NCBI RefSeq assembly: GCF_016863015.1
Contig: NZ_BOOB01000012.1
Coordinates: forward strand, 1-62,811
Direction of reading: 5' to 3'
From: Microbispora amethystogenes
Lineage (GTDB): Bacteria; Actinomycetota; Actinomycetes; Streptosporangiales; Streptosporangiaceae
DNA length: 62,811 nt
The notes below the pieces were generated by a model that had not been told where the DNA came from, made no database searches, and saw nothing but the letters and a program-made list of their open reading frames with translations. The position numbers and the translations under genes are program-made. Shown one piece after another: positions 16,076 to 23,476 of this stretch. The stretch's first letter is position 1. Each line of letters opens with the position of its first letter.

Positions 16076-16507
16076 ACAGCTGGCGAGCTCTGGGAGGATC
16101 ACGACCTGCTCTTCCCGAGGCGGGGCCGGCCGATGGAGCGCAGCGAGGACTACAAGATGTGGAAGGCGCTCCTGCGCCAGGCCGGGGTCAGGGAAGCCCG
16201 CCTCCATGACGCCCGCCATACCGCCGGGACGCTCCTTGTCGAGCAAGGCGTCCACATCCGCGTCGTACAGGAGATCCTCGGCCACGCGCGGGTGACGACC
16301 ACCGAGCGTTACACCCACATCGCCAGTCCCCAGGTGAAGGACGCCAGCGAGCGCATGGGGGCGGCCCTGTGGGCGAGGACTGAGAGTAACTGCAACCGGA
16401 ACTGCAACTTGAGGCCCTGTGGAGATCAAAAAGCCCCTCTCGTCGGTGAGGACGAGAGGGGCTCTGAACTGCGGAGGCTCGGGGATTTGAACCCCGGATG
16501 GGCTTAA
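16076..16507 (+). pseudogene. tyrosine recombinase/integrase, C-terminal fragment
   Basis: The frame carries the catalytic C-terminal half of a phage-type integrase: LHDARHTAGTLLVEQGVHIR (HxxR), VVQEILGHARVTTTERYTHI (second His and the nucleophile Tyr), then IASPQVKDASERMGAALWAR. The arm-binding and core-binding domains and the first catalytic Arg are missing, and no start codon with a ribosome-binding site exists. The frame stays open until 16507, inside tRNA-Ser, so the conserved part really ends near 16408. It marks an element that integrated at the tRNA 3' end. Confidence 0.82.
16432..16463. terminator. terminator between integrase stub and tRNA-Ser
   Basis: AGCCCCTCTCGTC pairs perfectly with GACGAGAGGGGCT across a six-base loop. 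An A-run precedes it on the plus strand, giving a T-run after the hairpin on the minus strand, so it terminates tRNA-Ser. Confidence 0.85.
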
Positions 16508-16561
16508 GACCCAAACCGCATTAGCAGTGCGGCGCCATAGACCTGACTAGGCGAAGCCTCC
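16472..16561 (-). tRNA. tRNA-Ser(GCT)
   Basis: The minus strand folds as a 90-nt type II tRNA. The acceptor is GGAGGCT/AGCCTCC, the anticodon arm is CCGCA-CTGCTAA-TGCGG (anticodon GCU), a long variable arm includes GGGTCTTAAGCCC, and the T arm is CGGGGTTCAAATCCCCG. CCA is not encoded. An integrase fragment abuts its 3' end. Confidence 0.95.
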
Positions 16562-16872
16562 TGGTAGCGCGTGCTCAGCACAGCGTACCGGCGATCGCGC
16601 AACGCGGCAAAGCGGATTGCCGGGTGAGGTGTGGTGTTGTCTCGACCACCCGCTGCAGGGCCGCAACACGGCACCGGATCGGACCGCTTCAAGCGGGCAA
16701 CGGCGCCGCTCTGCGCGTCGGCGGGCGGTACGCCGGCTACCGCCGGTGCGTACGCCAGGATGTTCGTGACCGCCGGGTGAGCTGGTCTTATACAAGGGCA
16801 CAGCCGTCGTCCACAGGCTGTGGATGACGGCTGTGCACAAGGTGTGGATTTCGGCCGGCGCAGTCCACAGGC
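16562..16872. other. intergenic region between tRNA-Ser and YceI gene
   Basis: It holds the 5' flank of the minus-strand tRNA and the 3' flank of the YceI gene. Apart from the hairpin at 16800-16834 and DnaA-box-like words just after it (TGTGCACAA near 16832), I see no gene. Confidence 0.45.
16800..16834. terminator. large hairpin, probable terminator
   Basis: ACAGCCGTCGTCCACAG pairs with CTGTGGATGACGGCTGT around a single G, with one mismatch in 17 pairs. It lies about 40 bases after the YceI stop. No clear T-run follows, so a regulatory palindrome is also possible. Confidence 0.5.
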
Positions 16873-17436
16873 TCAGGCCTGACGGACGGCCTCGCCCTCG
16901 ATCTCGATCTTGACCTTCTTGCCGACGAGGACGCCGCCGGTCTCCAGCGCCTGGTTCCAGGTCAGGCCGTAGTCCTCGCGGTCGATCTCGGTCTCGGCGG
17001 AGTAGCCGAAGATCTCCTGACCCCACGGGTTGTTGGCGGCGCCGTTGAACTCGACCTTGAGCTCGACTTCCTTGGTGACGTCACGCACGGTGAGGTCGCC
17101 GACGAGCGTGAACTCGTTGCCGGACAGGCCGGTCACGCGCTTGCTGCGGAAGGTGATCTCGGGGAACTTGTCGGCGCCCAGGAAGTCGTCGCTGCGCAGG
17201 TGCCCGTCACGGTCGGCCGCGCCGGTCTCGATCGTGCCGGTCTTGATGGCGACCTCGACGGTGGACTCAAGCGGGTTCTCGGCGATGACGATCTTGCCGT
17301 CGAAGTCGGCGAAGTGCCCGCGGACCTTGCTGACCATCATGTGCTTGACGACGAAGCCGACGCGCGTGTGCGCCTTGTCGAGCGTGAACTCGCCGGCCGT
17401 CGGGACCTTCAGGCCCTCCCACTCACGGATGCTCAT
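16873..17436 (-). CDS. YceI-family protein
   Basis: A 187-residue lipocalin-like protein. GEFTLDKAHTRVGFVVKHMM, VRGHFADFDGKIVIAENP, HLRSDDFLGADKFPEITFRS and LVGDLTVRDVTKEVELKVEF are the successive YceI signatures, ending with FGYSAETEIDREDYGLTWNQ. Family members bind polyisoprenoids or related lipids. There is no signal peptide, so it is probably cytoplasmic, as in other actinomycetes. It is divergent from a MarR regulator 97 bases away, a common arrangement in which the regulator controls it. Confidence 0.93.
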   Translation of the reverse strand: MSIREWEGLKVPTAGEFTLDKAHTRVGFVVKHMMVSKVRGHFADFDGKIVIAENPLESTVEVAIKTGTIETGAADRDGHLRSDDFLGADKFPEITFRSKRVTGLSGNEFTLVGDLTVRDVTKEVELKVEFNGAANNPWGQEIFGYSAETEIDREDYGLTWNQALETGGVLVGKKVKIEIEGEAVRQA

Positions 17437-17533
17437 GGCTGCTCCCCAGATCGTTGCGGTGCGGATGTCTTACTGAGCAATTTTCTACCGGAGGATATTC
17501 CTCGCGTCAACTATCCTGGCGTAGACTCGGACC

Positions 17534-18031
17534 ATGGATCCATTCGACGACCCGCGGCTCACGGCGATGGGCCTGTTCGCGGAGGTCTTCACCGGGGTGT
17601 CCGCAAAGACCACCCCCACCCTGGTCGCCGCCGGGTTGTCCGAGGTCGACTTCGAGACCCTGATCCGGCTGGCCCGCTCGCCCGAGCGACGGCTGCGGAT
17701 GAGCGACCTCGCGGCCCAGACCTCGCTGTCCACCAGCGGGATCACCCGCGTCGTCGACCGCCTGGAGCGTGAGGGACTCGTCGAGAGGCACGCGTGCGCG
17801 AGCGACCGCCGCGCGTCGTACGCGGTGCTGAGCGAGGCGGGGGCGGACCGGTTGCGGACCGTGCTCCCCGAGCACGTCAAGGACATCGAGACGTGGTTCA
17901 CCGGCCTTTTGACCGACGAGCAACTCGCCGACTTCCTGGGGACCCTGCGGGTGATCCGCGACGTCGTACGGCCCTGCGCGACCGCGGGAGCGGACGGAGC
18001 CGGGAGGCCGTCGCGGACCAGGACGGGCTGA
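17534..18031 (+). CDS. MarR-family transcriptional regulator
   Basis: A 165-residue winged-helix regulator: FETLIRLARSPERRLRMSDL, AAQTSLSTSGITRVVDRLER, and EGLVERHACASDRRASYAVL give the recognition helix and wing. It is divergent from yceI-like 16873-17436, with a 97-base AT-richer spacer that should contain its operator. It likely represses that gene and itself. The C-terminal 15 residues are a low-complexity, arginine-rich tail. Confidence 0.9.
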   Translation: MDPFDDPRLTAMGLFAEVFTGVSAKTTPTLVAAGLSEVDFETLIRLARSPERRLRMSDLAAQTSLSTSGITRVVDRLEREGLVERHACASDRRASYAVLSEAGADRLRTVLPEHVKDIETWFTGLLTDEQLADFLGTLRVIRDVVRPCATAGADGAGRPSRTRTG

Positions 18032-18167
18032 CCCGAACAGGGATCGTGATTCGAGGGAACTGACCGGACGGACTGGCGCATACGATCGTTTTCTGGTGGA
18101 CTCCGTAATCCAGGAAACGGCTCCACGAAGCCGACGTGTCCCCCGTACCCCAGCCAATGGAGCACTC

Positions 18168-19169
18168 GTGCGTTTCCCCTCACACGCACTCGCCGTCCTC
18201 GCCACCGCGGTCCTCGCGGTTCCCGCGGCCGCGTCCACCAGCGCCTTCGCCGCCGCGAGCCCGAGTCCCACCCCGAGTCCGAGCCCCAGTCCGAGCGCGA
18301 CGCCGAGCCCGAGCCCCACTCCGAGCGCGACCCCCAGCCCGAGCGCGAGCGCGACGCCGAGCCCCAGCGCCACCCCGAGCACGACCGCGAAGGCCACGAA
18401 GACCCCCCGGCCGAAGACCGTACCGAAGGACGCCGTCGAGGTGACGGTGAAGAAGATCGTGGACGGCGACGCCCTCGACGTGGTGACCTCCAGCGGCCGT
18501 ACCGTACGGATCGGTCTCCTGGAGGCGGACGCGCCGGAGAAGGGCGACTGCTGGTACGAAGGCGCGGTCGCGCGGCTCAAGGCGCTGCTTCCCGCCGGCA
18601 AGCCGGCCTACGTGCGGGCCGCCGAGCAGGTGACCGAGAACGACCGCATCCTCGTCTACACGTGGTCGCCCAAGGGCCTGTACGTCAACGGTGACATGGT
18701 CCGGAGCGGGTTCGCCCAGGCCGTGCCCTACCTGCCCGACCACAGCTACACCGACTGGCAGTTCGCCGAGCAGATGCGCGCCCAGGCCGAGGGCCGGGGC
18801 ATGTGGTCGGGGCCCTGCTGGGCGGCCGACACCTACGACAAGCGCGGCTCGATCCAGGTCCCGCCCGGATCGTCGGGAGACATCGCGGTGGAGCCCGCCG
18901 ACGGCGCGTCCCCCGCGCCCGGCGCGTCCGCCAGCCCCGACCCCGACGGGCTGACCGGCGGCACGACCACCCCCACACCCACCCCGACGCCGACTGCCAC
19001 GCCGACCCCCACCCCCACGGCGACGGGTGACGACGGATCCACGGATCCCAAGTTCGACACCTGCGCGGAGGCCAACAAGGCCGGCTACGGGCCGTACATC
19101 CGGGGCATCGACGTCGAGTACGACTGGTACGACGACCGTGACGGCGACGGCGTGGTCTGCGAGACCTGA
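18168..19169 (+). CDS. secreted thermonuclease with C-terminal Excalibur domain
   Basis: A 333-residue exported nuclease. The GTG at 18168 follows GGAG and opens a signal peptide ending TSAFAAA. Residues about 30-85 are a Ser-Pro-Thr linker made of ATPSPS-like units. The staphylococcal-nuclease domain follows: VTVKKIVDGDALDVV, VRIGLLEADAPEKGDCWY, RILVYTWSPKGLYVNGDMVRSGFAQAV, with the usual Asp/Arg/Glu positions. A second Thr-Pro linker leads to an Excalibur domain (FDTCAEANKAGYGPYIRGID, DRDGDGVVCE), a Ca2+-binding DxDxDGxxCE motif. It probably degrades extracellular DNA/RNA at the wall. Confidence 0.9.
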   Translation: MRFPSHALAVLATAVLAVPAAASTSAFAAASPSPTPSPSPSPSATPSPSPTPSATPSPSASATPSPSATPSTTAKATKTPRPKTVPKDAVEVTVKKIVDGDALDVVTSSGRTVRIGLLEADAPEKGDCWYEGAVARLKALLPAGKPAYVRAAEQVTENDRILVYTWSPKGLYVNGDMVRSGFAQAVPYLPDHSYTDWQFAEQMRAQAEGRGMWSGPCWAADTYDKRGSIQVPPGSSGDIAVEPADGASPAPGASASPDPDGLTGGTTTPTPTPTPTATPTPTPTATGDDGSTDPKFDTCAEANKAGYGPYIRGIDVEYDWYDDRDGDGVVCET

Positions 19170-19197
19170 GCAGCGTGATACCAGAGCCGCGCGGCGG

Positions 19198-19692
19198 TCA
19201 GTTCACCCGTTCCCGGGGATCGGGGACGACCAGATCGCCGCGCAGCTTCGCCATCCCCCGCGAGACCGTGCTCTTGACCGTGCCCACGCTGATCCCCAGT
19301 GTCCTGGCGATCTCGGGTTCGGTCATGTCCTCGTAGTAGCGCAGCACGATCGCCGTACGCTGCCGGGTGGGGAGCCGGTCGAGCGCCTGCTCCAGCTCGT
19401 CGTACCGGTGCCGCGCGTCCTGCTGCGCCGGTACGTCGGGAAGGGCCTCGGAGGGGTACTCCTCCAGCTTGCGCCGCCGCCACCAGGAGATGTTGATGTT
19501 GACCATCGCCCGCCGCACGTAGCCGTCGAGCGACGACCGGTCGCGGATGCGGTCCCAGGCGAGGTACGTGCGGGCGAGGGCGGTCTGCAGCAGATCCTCG
19601 GCGTCGCTGGGGTTGCCGGTCAGCTGGTTGGCCACCCGGAGCAGCGCCGCCCCGCGGGACTGGACGTACGTGTGGAACTCCTCGTGGTTCAC
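19198..19692 (-). CDS. SigE-family ECF RNA polymerase sigma factor
   Basis: A 164-residue sigma-70 group 4 factor. Region 2 is FHTYVQSRGAALLRVANQLTGNPSDAEDLLQTALARTYLAWDRI with the DAEDLLQ core-binding motif. Region 4 is LDRLPTRQRTAIVLRYYEDMTEPEIARTLGISVGTVKSTVSRGMAKL. The short linker and the SWWRRRK segment are typical of the actinobacterial SigE subfamily. No anti-sigma gene adjoins it. The start is a GTG at 19692. Its regulon is unknown. Confidence 0.93.
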   Translation of the reverse strand: MNHEEFHTYVQSRGAALLRVANQLTGNPSDAEDLLQTALARTYLAWDRIRDRSSLDGYVRRAMVNINISWWRRRKLEEYPSEALPDVPAQQDARHRYDELEQALDRLPTRQRTAIVLRYYEDMTEPEIARTLGISVGTVKSTVSRGMAKLRGDLVVPDPRERVN

Positions 19693-19901
19693 GATCAGTG
19701 ATCACCAACCCGGGCCAGAGAGGCATCTCGTGCCAGAATCGCAGCCACGCCATCGGATCCGACTGAGCCGGAATTCAGGTTTCGCCCTGGCCTGCGTAAA
19801 CACCGGACAAGCCGGTAGCGGCCGGCCGGACGGACCGTAATCCCGCCCGGGCGATGGTTTGCCCACGGCGGGTGCAGGCCCTTGCACCGGGAGGAGGAAT
19901 A

Positions 19902-19961
19902 TTGCTCCCGGACGCCACCATCGCCCGGAAAACCGCCCCTCGATCCCACCCCGGCATGTGA
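19902..19961 (+). CDS. possible 19-residue leader peptide
   Basis: A TTG six bases after a perfect GGGAGGAGG site opens MLPDATIARKTAPRSHPGM and stops at a TGA that overlaps the GTG of the next gene (GTGA). The strong ribosome-binding site has no other start at proper spacing, so translation probably begins here and couples to the downstream gene. Speculative. Confidence 0.3.
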   Translation: MLPDATIARKTAPRSHPGM

Positions 19962-20923
19962 GGCTGGACGACGTGGAAGGGTCATTACCGCACCGGGCCG
20001 GAGCGCGACGGCGCATGCTGGCCGCGGCGGCGCTCGGGCGCGATCCCGGGCCCGCGCCGCGGTCGCCGGAGGAAGAGGCGCCGTACGACGTGGTCGACGG
20101 CGAGGTGATCGACGTCAGCCCACATCTGATCATCGTGGAGGCCGACGACGGCCGGCAGCGACGCCTGGTGATCGCGCCGTGGGCGACGGCCTGGCGCGGC
20201 GGCGCGGTCGCGCCCGCCGACGTGCCCATCGGGTCGCGGGTGGTCATCAGGGCGCTGCGCTCGGGCACGGTGGCCGAGCGCGTCTGGGCCGACGTCACGC
20301 GGATCACCGGCGTCATCCGCGACGTCCGCGGATCCCGGGATCTCACCGTGGACCTCGACTGCGGCCCCCATCGCCGGGAACGCTCCATCGTCGTCCCCTA
20401 CCGCTCCTCCGGGCGCATCCGCGTGCGGCACCCGAAGCTGGAGCCCGGGTATCTGTTCGACGCCATCGGCCTGCTCGACCAGGGCACGTCGCTGGCGCAT
20501 CTCCCCGCCACCTCGCAGCCGCCGTACCACGCCTCGGCGTCGCCCCCGGCTCCCCCGGCGTACGGAGGGGTCCAGGCGAGCGTCGCGGGCACGGCCGTGT
20601 GGGCGGACCTTCCGGAGGACGGCGCGGCCTATCCCATGCTCGAACCCGGGGACACCGGCTGCGACGACGCGGGCGTCTCCTGCGCGGGTCTGCCGTACCT
20701 CGCGCTGGGCTCGCTGCTGCGCGTACGGAACGTGTGCGACGGGCGGGCCGACGCGCTGCCGATCGTGGCGTGCGGATGCCTCGCCGGGCGGTTCTGCGAC
20801 CGCTGCCTGGAATGCGGCACCTCCCCGCGCGGGAGGATCGTCGAACTGTCGGCGTCGTCCTACGTCGCGCTCGGGGGAGACTTGACCAAGGGCTGCTTCA
20901 ACGCGCGCGTCGGATTGGGGTGA
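19958..20923 (+). CDS. cysteine-rich protein with double-psi-barrel-like C-terminus
   Basis: A protein of about 321 residues with no signal peptide. The N-terminal half contains two small beta segments (VDGEVIDVSPHLIIVEADDG; GVIRDVRGSRDLTVDLDCGP). The C-terminal third has six or more cysteines and reads LPYLALGSLLRVRN, then CGCLAGRFCDRC, then RGRIVELSASSYVALGG. This order resembles RlpA/expansin-like double-psi barrels (ALPYLALGT.LRV.N ... DLS..AF..LGG). I start it at the GTG coupled to the short leader; the start is uncertain. The next gene, MauE-like, begins four bases later, suggesting a joint redox- or envelope-related role. Confidence 0.6.
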   Translation: MRLDDVEGSLPHRAGARRRMLAAAALGRDPGPAPRSPEEEAPYDVVDGEVIDVSPHLIIVEADDGRQRRLVIAPWATAWRGGAVAPADVPIGSRVVIRALRSGTVAERVWADVTRITGVIRDVRGSRDLTVDLDCGPHRRERSIVVPYRSSGRIRVRHPKLEPGYLFDAIGLLDQGTSLAHLPATSQPPYHASASPPAPPAYGGVQASVAGTAVWADLPEDGAAYPMLEPGDTGCDDAGVSCAGLPYLALGSLLRVRNVCDGRADALPIVACGCLAGRFCDRCLECGTSPRGRIVELSASSYVALGGDLTKGCFNARVGLG

Positions 20924-20927
20924 CCCG

Positions 20928-21785
20928 GTGCTTACGATCATCGCGACGGCCGCGTTGCCGGTCCTCGCCCTGACGCTGACGCTGGGCGGCGTCGCCAAGC
21001 TGGCCACGGCCGGTCGTGAGGCGTCGCCGGGCGCCCTGACCCGGCTGGGCCCGGTCGCGCTCGCGCCGGAGCGCTTCGCCAGGCCCGCGATGATCGCCTG
21101 CGCGCTGACCGAGTTCGCCCTGGCGGGCGGATCGCTGGTGGTGGACCACCCCGCCACGCGCTGGTCGCCGGTGGTGTTCTTCGCGATCGCGACATATGTC
21201 CTCTGGGACCTGCGCAGGCGGCGGCCCGACGTCGGATGCGGCTGTTTCGGGGAGGTCAGCGCGGCGCCGGTCGGGCTGCGGTCGATCGGACGGGCCGCCG
21301 CGCTGACGGCGATGGCGGTCCTCGTCGCGGTGGGCAACACCGGGAACACCTCGGCCGGGCTCACGGAGCCGGCCGTCCTGCCGCGGGGGACGGCGGCCTG
21401 GGTCGCCGGCGGCCTCGTCCTGCTGCTGCTCACCCTCTCGCCGGAGGTCGACGAGGTCGTCGCCCGCGTACGGCACCGGGCGCCGTGCGAGCAGCGGGCG
21501 CTGCCTCCCGGGCGGGCGCTGTCCCGGCTGCGCGCCAGTGCGGCGTGGCGGGCGCACGCGGGGGCGCTGCTGACGGGCGAGCCGTCCGACATGTGGCGCG
21601 AGCTGTGCTGGCGCTTCTTCGTGTTTCCCGCCCAGGAGGGCGCGGAGGTGGTCTTCGCCGTGTATCTGAGCGGACGCCGTCCCGCCGTGCGCGCCGCCGT
21701 GGTCGGGGCGGACGGCCGCGTCGCGGCCACCACCGGCGACCGTACGGACGCCTCTCTGCGGGAATCTACCCCTGTATCGGCCTGA
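20928..21785 (+). CDS. MauE/DoxX-like membrane protein
   Basis: A 285-residue protein with about four N-terminal membrane helices (IIATAALPVLALTLTLGGVAKL; MIACALTEFALAGGSLVV; WSPVVFFAIATYVLW; AALTAMAVLVAVG) and the VGCGCFGEV cysteine motif characteristic of MauE-type proteins, which take part in disulfide handling. An extra hydrophobic stretch (WVAGGLVLLLLTL) is followed by a soluble C-terminal domain absent from standard MauE. It is co-transcribed with the cysteine-rich gene four bases upstream. The stop codon lies in the loop of a perfect 21-bp palindrome. Confidence 0.78.
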   Translation: MLTIIATAALPVLALTLTLGGVAKLATAGREASPGALTRLGPVALAPERFARPAMIACALTEFALAGGSLVVDHPATRWSPVVFFAIATYVLWDLRRRRPDVGCGCFGEVSAAPVGLRSIGRAAALTAMAVLVAVGNTGNTSAGLTEPAVLPRGTAAWVAGGLVLLLLTLSPEVDEVVARVRHRAPCEQRALPPGRALSRLRASAAWRAHAGALLTGEPSDMWRELCWRFFVFPAQEGAEVVFAVYLSGRRPAVRAAVVGADGRVAATTGDRTDASLRESTPVSA

Positions 21786-21810
21786 CGCTATACAGGGGTA
21801 GATTCCCGCA
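21757..21810. terminator. perfect 21-bp inverted repeat spanning a stop codon
   Basis: TGCGGGAATCTACCCCTGTAT (first 20 and one more base) is repeated in exact inverted form at 21790-21810, with a 12-base loop holding the TGA of the MauE-like gene. It could be a bidirectional terminator, an element end or a protein-binding palindrome; perfect 21-bp arms exceed normal terminators. Confidence 0.7.
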
Positions 21811-21828
21811 TCGAGGACTTCACTTCAG

Positions 21829-21872
21829 CTCTCTACGGCTCTCTAGCTTCCCCTCTAGAAAGCCGTAGAGAG
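21829..21872. terminator. compound hairpin between converging genes
   Basis: CTCTCTACGGCT pairs with AGCCGTAGAGAG, and inside it TCTAG pairs with CTAGA. It probably terminates the AAA ATPase gene. It shares the CTACGG/CCGTAG word with a palindrome at 23114-23131 near the other end of that gene. Confidence 0.6.
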
Positions 21873-21888
21873 GTCGATGGCGTGCCGC

Positions 21889-23070
21889 TCAGACCGGCTG
21901 GGCACGCAGGAACCTCCCGAAATGGGGGACGGTGAACCCGATCACGCCGCGCTCGGCGCTGTAGATCAGGCCCTTCTTGATCAGGCTGTCGCGGGCCGGG
22001 GACAGGCTCGACGGCTTGCGGCCGAGCGCCTCGGCCACCTCGGCCGTCGGCACCGGGTCGTCGCCGAGCTGGGCCATCGCGTGCATGTAGTCGCGCTCCG
22101 CGGGGGTGGCCCGTTCGTAGCGGCTGCCGAAGAAGCCGACGGCGAGCTCCTCCTCCGCCTCAGGCGCGGACACCTTGATGTCCTCGGCGGTGATCGGGCT
22201 GCGGGGCGCGAGGTCCCAGGCGACCTTCCCGTACGCCTGGACGAAGTAGGGGTAGCCGTCGGCCGCCTCGTACAACGCGTCGAGCGCGTCGGGCGTGAAC
22301 TCCACGTCCTCGCGACCGGCCGGGACGATCAGCGCCAGGTCCGCGGCGTCGCGGTCGAGCCGGTCGATGCGGGCGTACCGGAACAGCCGCTCGGAGTAGC
22401 TCTTGCTCGCCGACAGCACGCTCGGCAGGTGCGGCAGGCCGGCGCCGACGACGATCAGCGGGCCGCCGCTCTGCGACAGCTCGTGGCAGGCCGCGCAGAG
22501 GGCCGAGACGTCCGGCGCCTGCACGTCCTGCATCTCGTCGATGAACAGCGCGATGCCGACGCCGAGGTCGGTCGCCACGCCCGCCGCGTCGACGAACAGC
22601 TCGGTCAGGTCGATCTCCAGGTCACCGGAGTCGGCCCGGCCGCGGGCGGCCGGGACGTCGATGCCGGGCGACCAGTGGGACGTGCCCTTCGCGGCGGCGG
22701 GATCGCGCATGGCGAACGCCTTGAGCACGCCGAGGAACTCCTCGATGCGCTCGGGGGCGCGGTGCCGGGGCGCGAGCTCCCTGATGGCCATGTGCATCGC
22801 GGCGGCCACCGGGCGGCGGATCGACTGGTCGGGCCTGGCCTCGATCTTCCCGGTGCCCCACAGCCGCTGCATGGCCATGGACTTGAAGGTGTTGAGCAGG
22901 ACCGTCTTGCCCACACCGCGCAGACCGGTGAGGACCATGCTCCGCTCCGGGCGGCCCCTGGCCACCCGTTCCAGCACGACCTCGAACTGCTGGAGCTCGC
23001 GATCGCGTCCGGCGAGCTCCGGGGGGCGCTGTCCGGCGCCGGGGGCGTAGGGGTTGCGCACGGGGTCCAC
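21889..23070 (-). CDS. AAA/Orc1-type ATPase with winged helix
   Basis: A protein of about 393 residues. ELAGRDRELQQFEVVLERVA leads into Walker A GLRGVGKT, and ALFIDEMQD is Walker B. GPLIVVGAGLPHLPSVLSA resembles sensor 1, and YFVQAYGKVAWDL the lid. The C-terminus (YMHAMAQLGDDPVPTAEVAE, LIKKGLIYSAERG, FTVPHFGRFLR) is a winged helix. Such Orc1/STAND-like proteins are often accessory in actinomycetes. I start it at the GTG at 23070 (VDPVRNPYAPG); the same frame stays open to an ATG at 23310 with its own ribosome-binding site, discussed separately. Confidence 0.82.
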   Translation of the reverse strand: MDPVRNPYAPGAGQRPPELAGRDRELQQFEVVLERVARGRPERSMVLTGLRGVGKTVLLNTFKSMAMQRLWGTGKIEARPDQSIRRPVAAAMHMAIRELAPRHRAPERIEEFLGVLKAFAMRDPAAAKGTSHWSPGIDVPAARGRADSGDLEIDLTELFVDAAGVATDLGVGIALFIDEMQDVQAPDVSALCAACHELSQSGGPLIVVGAGLPHLPSVLSASKSYSERLFRYARIDRLDRDAADLALIVPAGREDVEFTPDALDALYEAADGYPYFVQAYGKVAWDLAPRSPITAEDIKVSAPEAEEELAVGFFGSRYERATPAERDYMHAMAQLGDDPVPTAEVAEALGRKPSSLSPARDSLIKKGLIYSAERGVIGFTVPHFGRFLRAQPV

Positions 23071-23310
23071 GCTCTCGGACTTTATGACGGGATATAGCGG
23101 CCGTCGTAGATTTCCGTAGAAAGCGCTACGGCGTGTCGCCCGGCGCGGCCCCGGCACGCACCGCACGGCGGCGGGCGGAGCCTGGGCCGGCACGACCGGG
23201 ACGACGACGGGCGGAGCCGGGGACGGTACGCCGCGATCGAACACCGCCGGGCCGGCGAGGCCGGAAGCGGGAGTGGGAGCGGGGGCGGCGGACACCGTCG
23301 GCACAGCCAT
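23071..23310 (-). CDS. LexA-box-preceded N-terminal reading frame, possibly truncated
   Basis: An ATG at 23310 sits six bases after GAGGAG and 29 bases after a near-perfect SOS box. It encodes a Pro/Ala/Val-rich stretch (MAVPTVSAAPAPTPASGLAG onward) with strong GC3 until about RRATR. After that, third positions turn AT-rich (CTA, ATA and AAT codons) through a hairpin, before the ATPase proper begins in the same frame at 23070. Either this is an N-terminal extension of the ATPase or the start of an SOS gene truncated by it. Confidence 0.45.
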
Positions 23311-23338
23311 CGCACACTCCTCACCTGCCGGGACTCGA

Positions 23339-23354
23339 CCGAACCCGTGTTCGA
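23339..23354. promoter_or_regulatory. LexA (SOS) box
   Basis: CCGAACCCGTGTTCGA matches the actinobacterial LexA site TCGAAC-N4-GTTCGA at 11 of 12 fixed positions. It is 29 bases upstream of the ATG at 23310 and so should control the minus-strand frame. Confidence 0.72.
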
Positions 23355-23476
23355 TCCGATGCCCAAGACTGTAGCGCCTCATCGAACATGTGCGCGAGCG
23401 TTCGACGAAAAAGCTCCGCCAAACACCGTCGCCCGGCAGCTCCAGCCAGCTCGGCGGCTCCGGCCCTGAAGGGCTT

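Noticed and set aside
16046..16507. A complete small integrase gene
   Set aside because: It lacks the N-terminal domains and the first catalytic Arg, has no ribosome-binding site and reads into tRNA-Ser.
21877..23097. Long open frame antisense to the AAA ATPase
   Set aside because: High GC leaves antisense frames open; this one has no ribosome-binding site or family features and mirrors the real gene's codon pattern.
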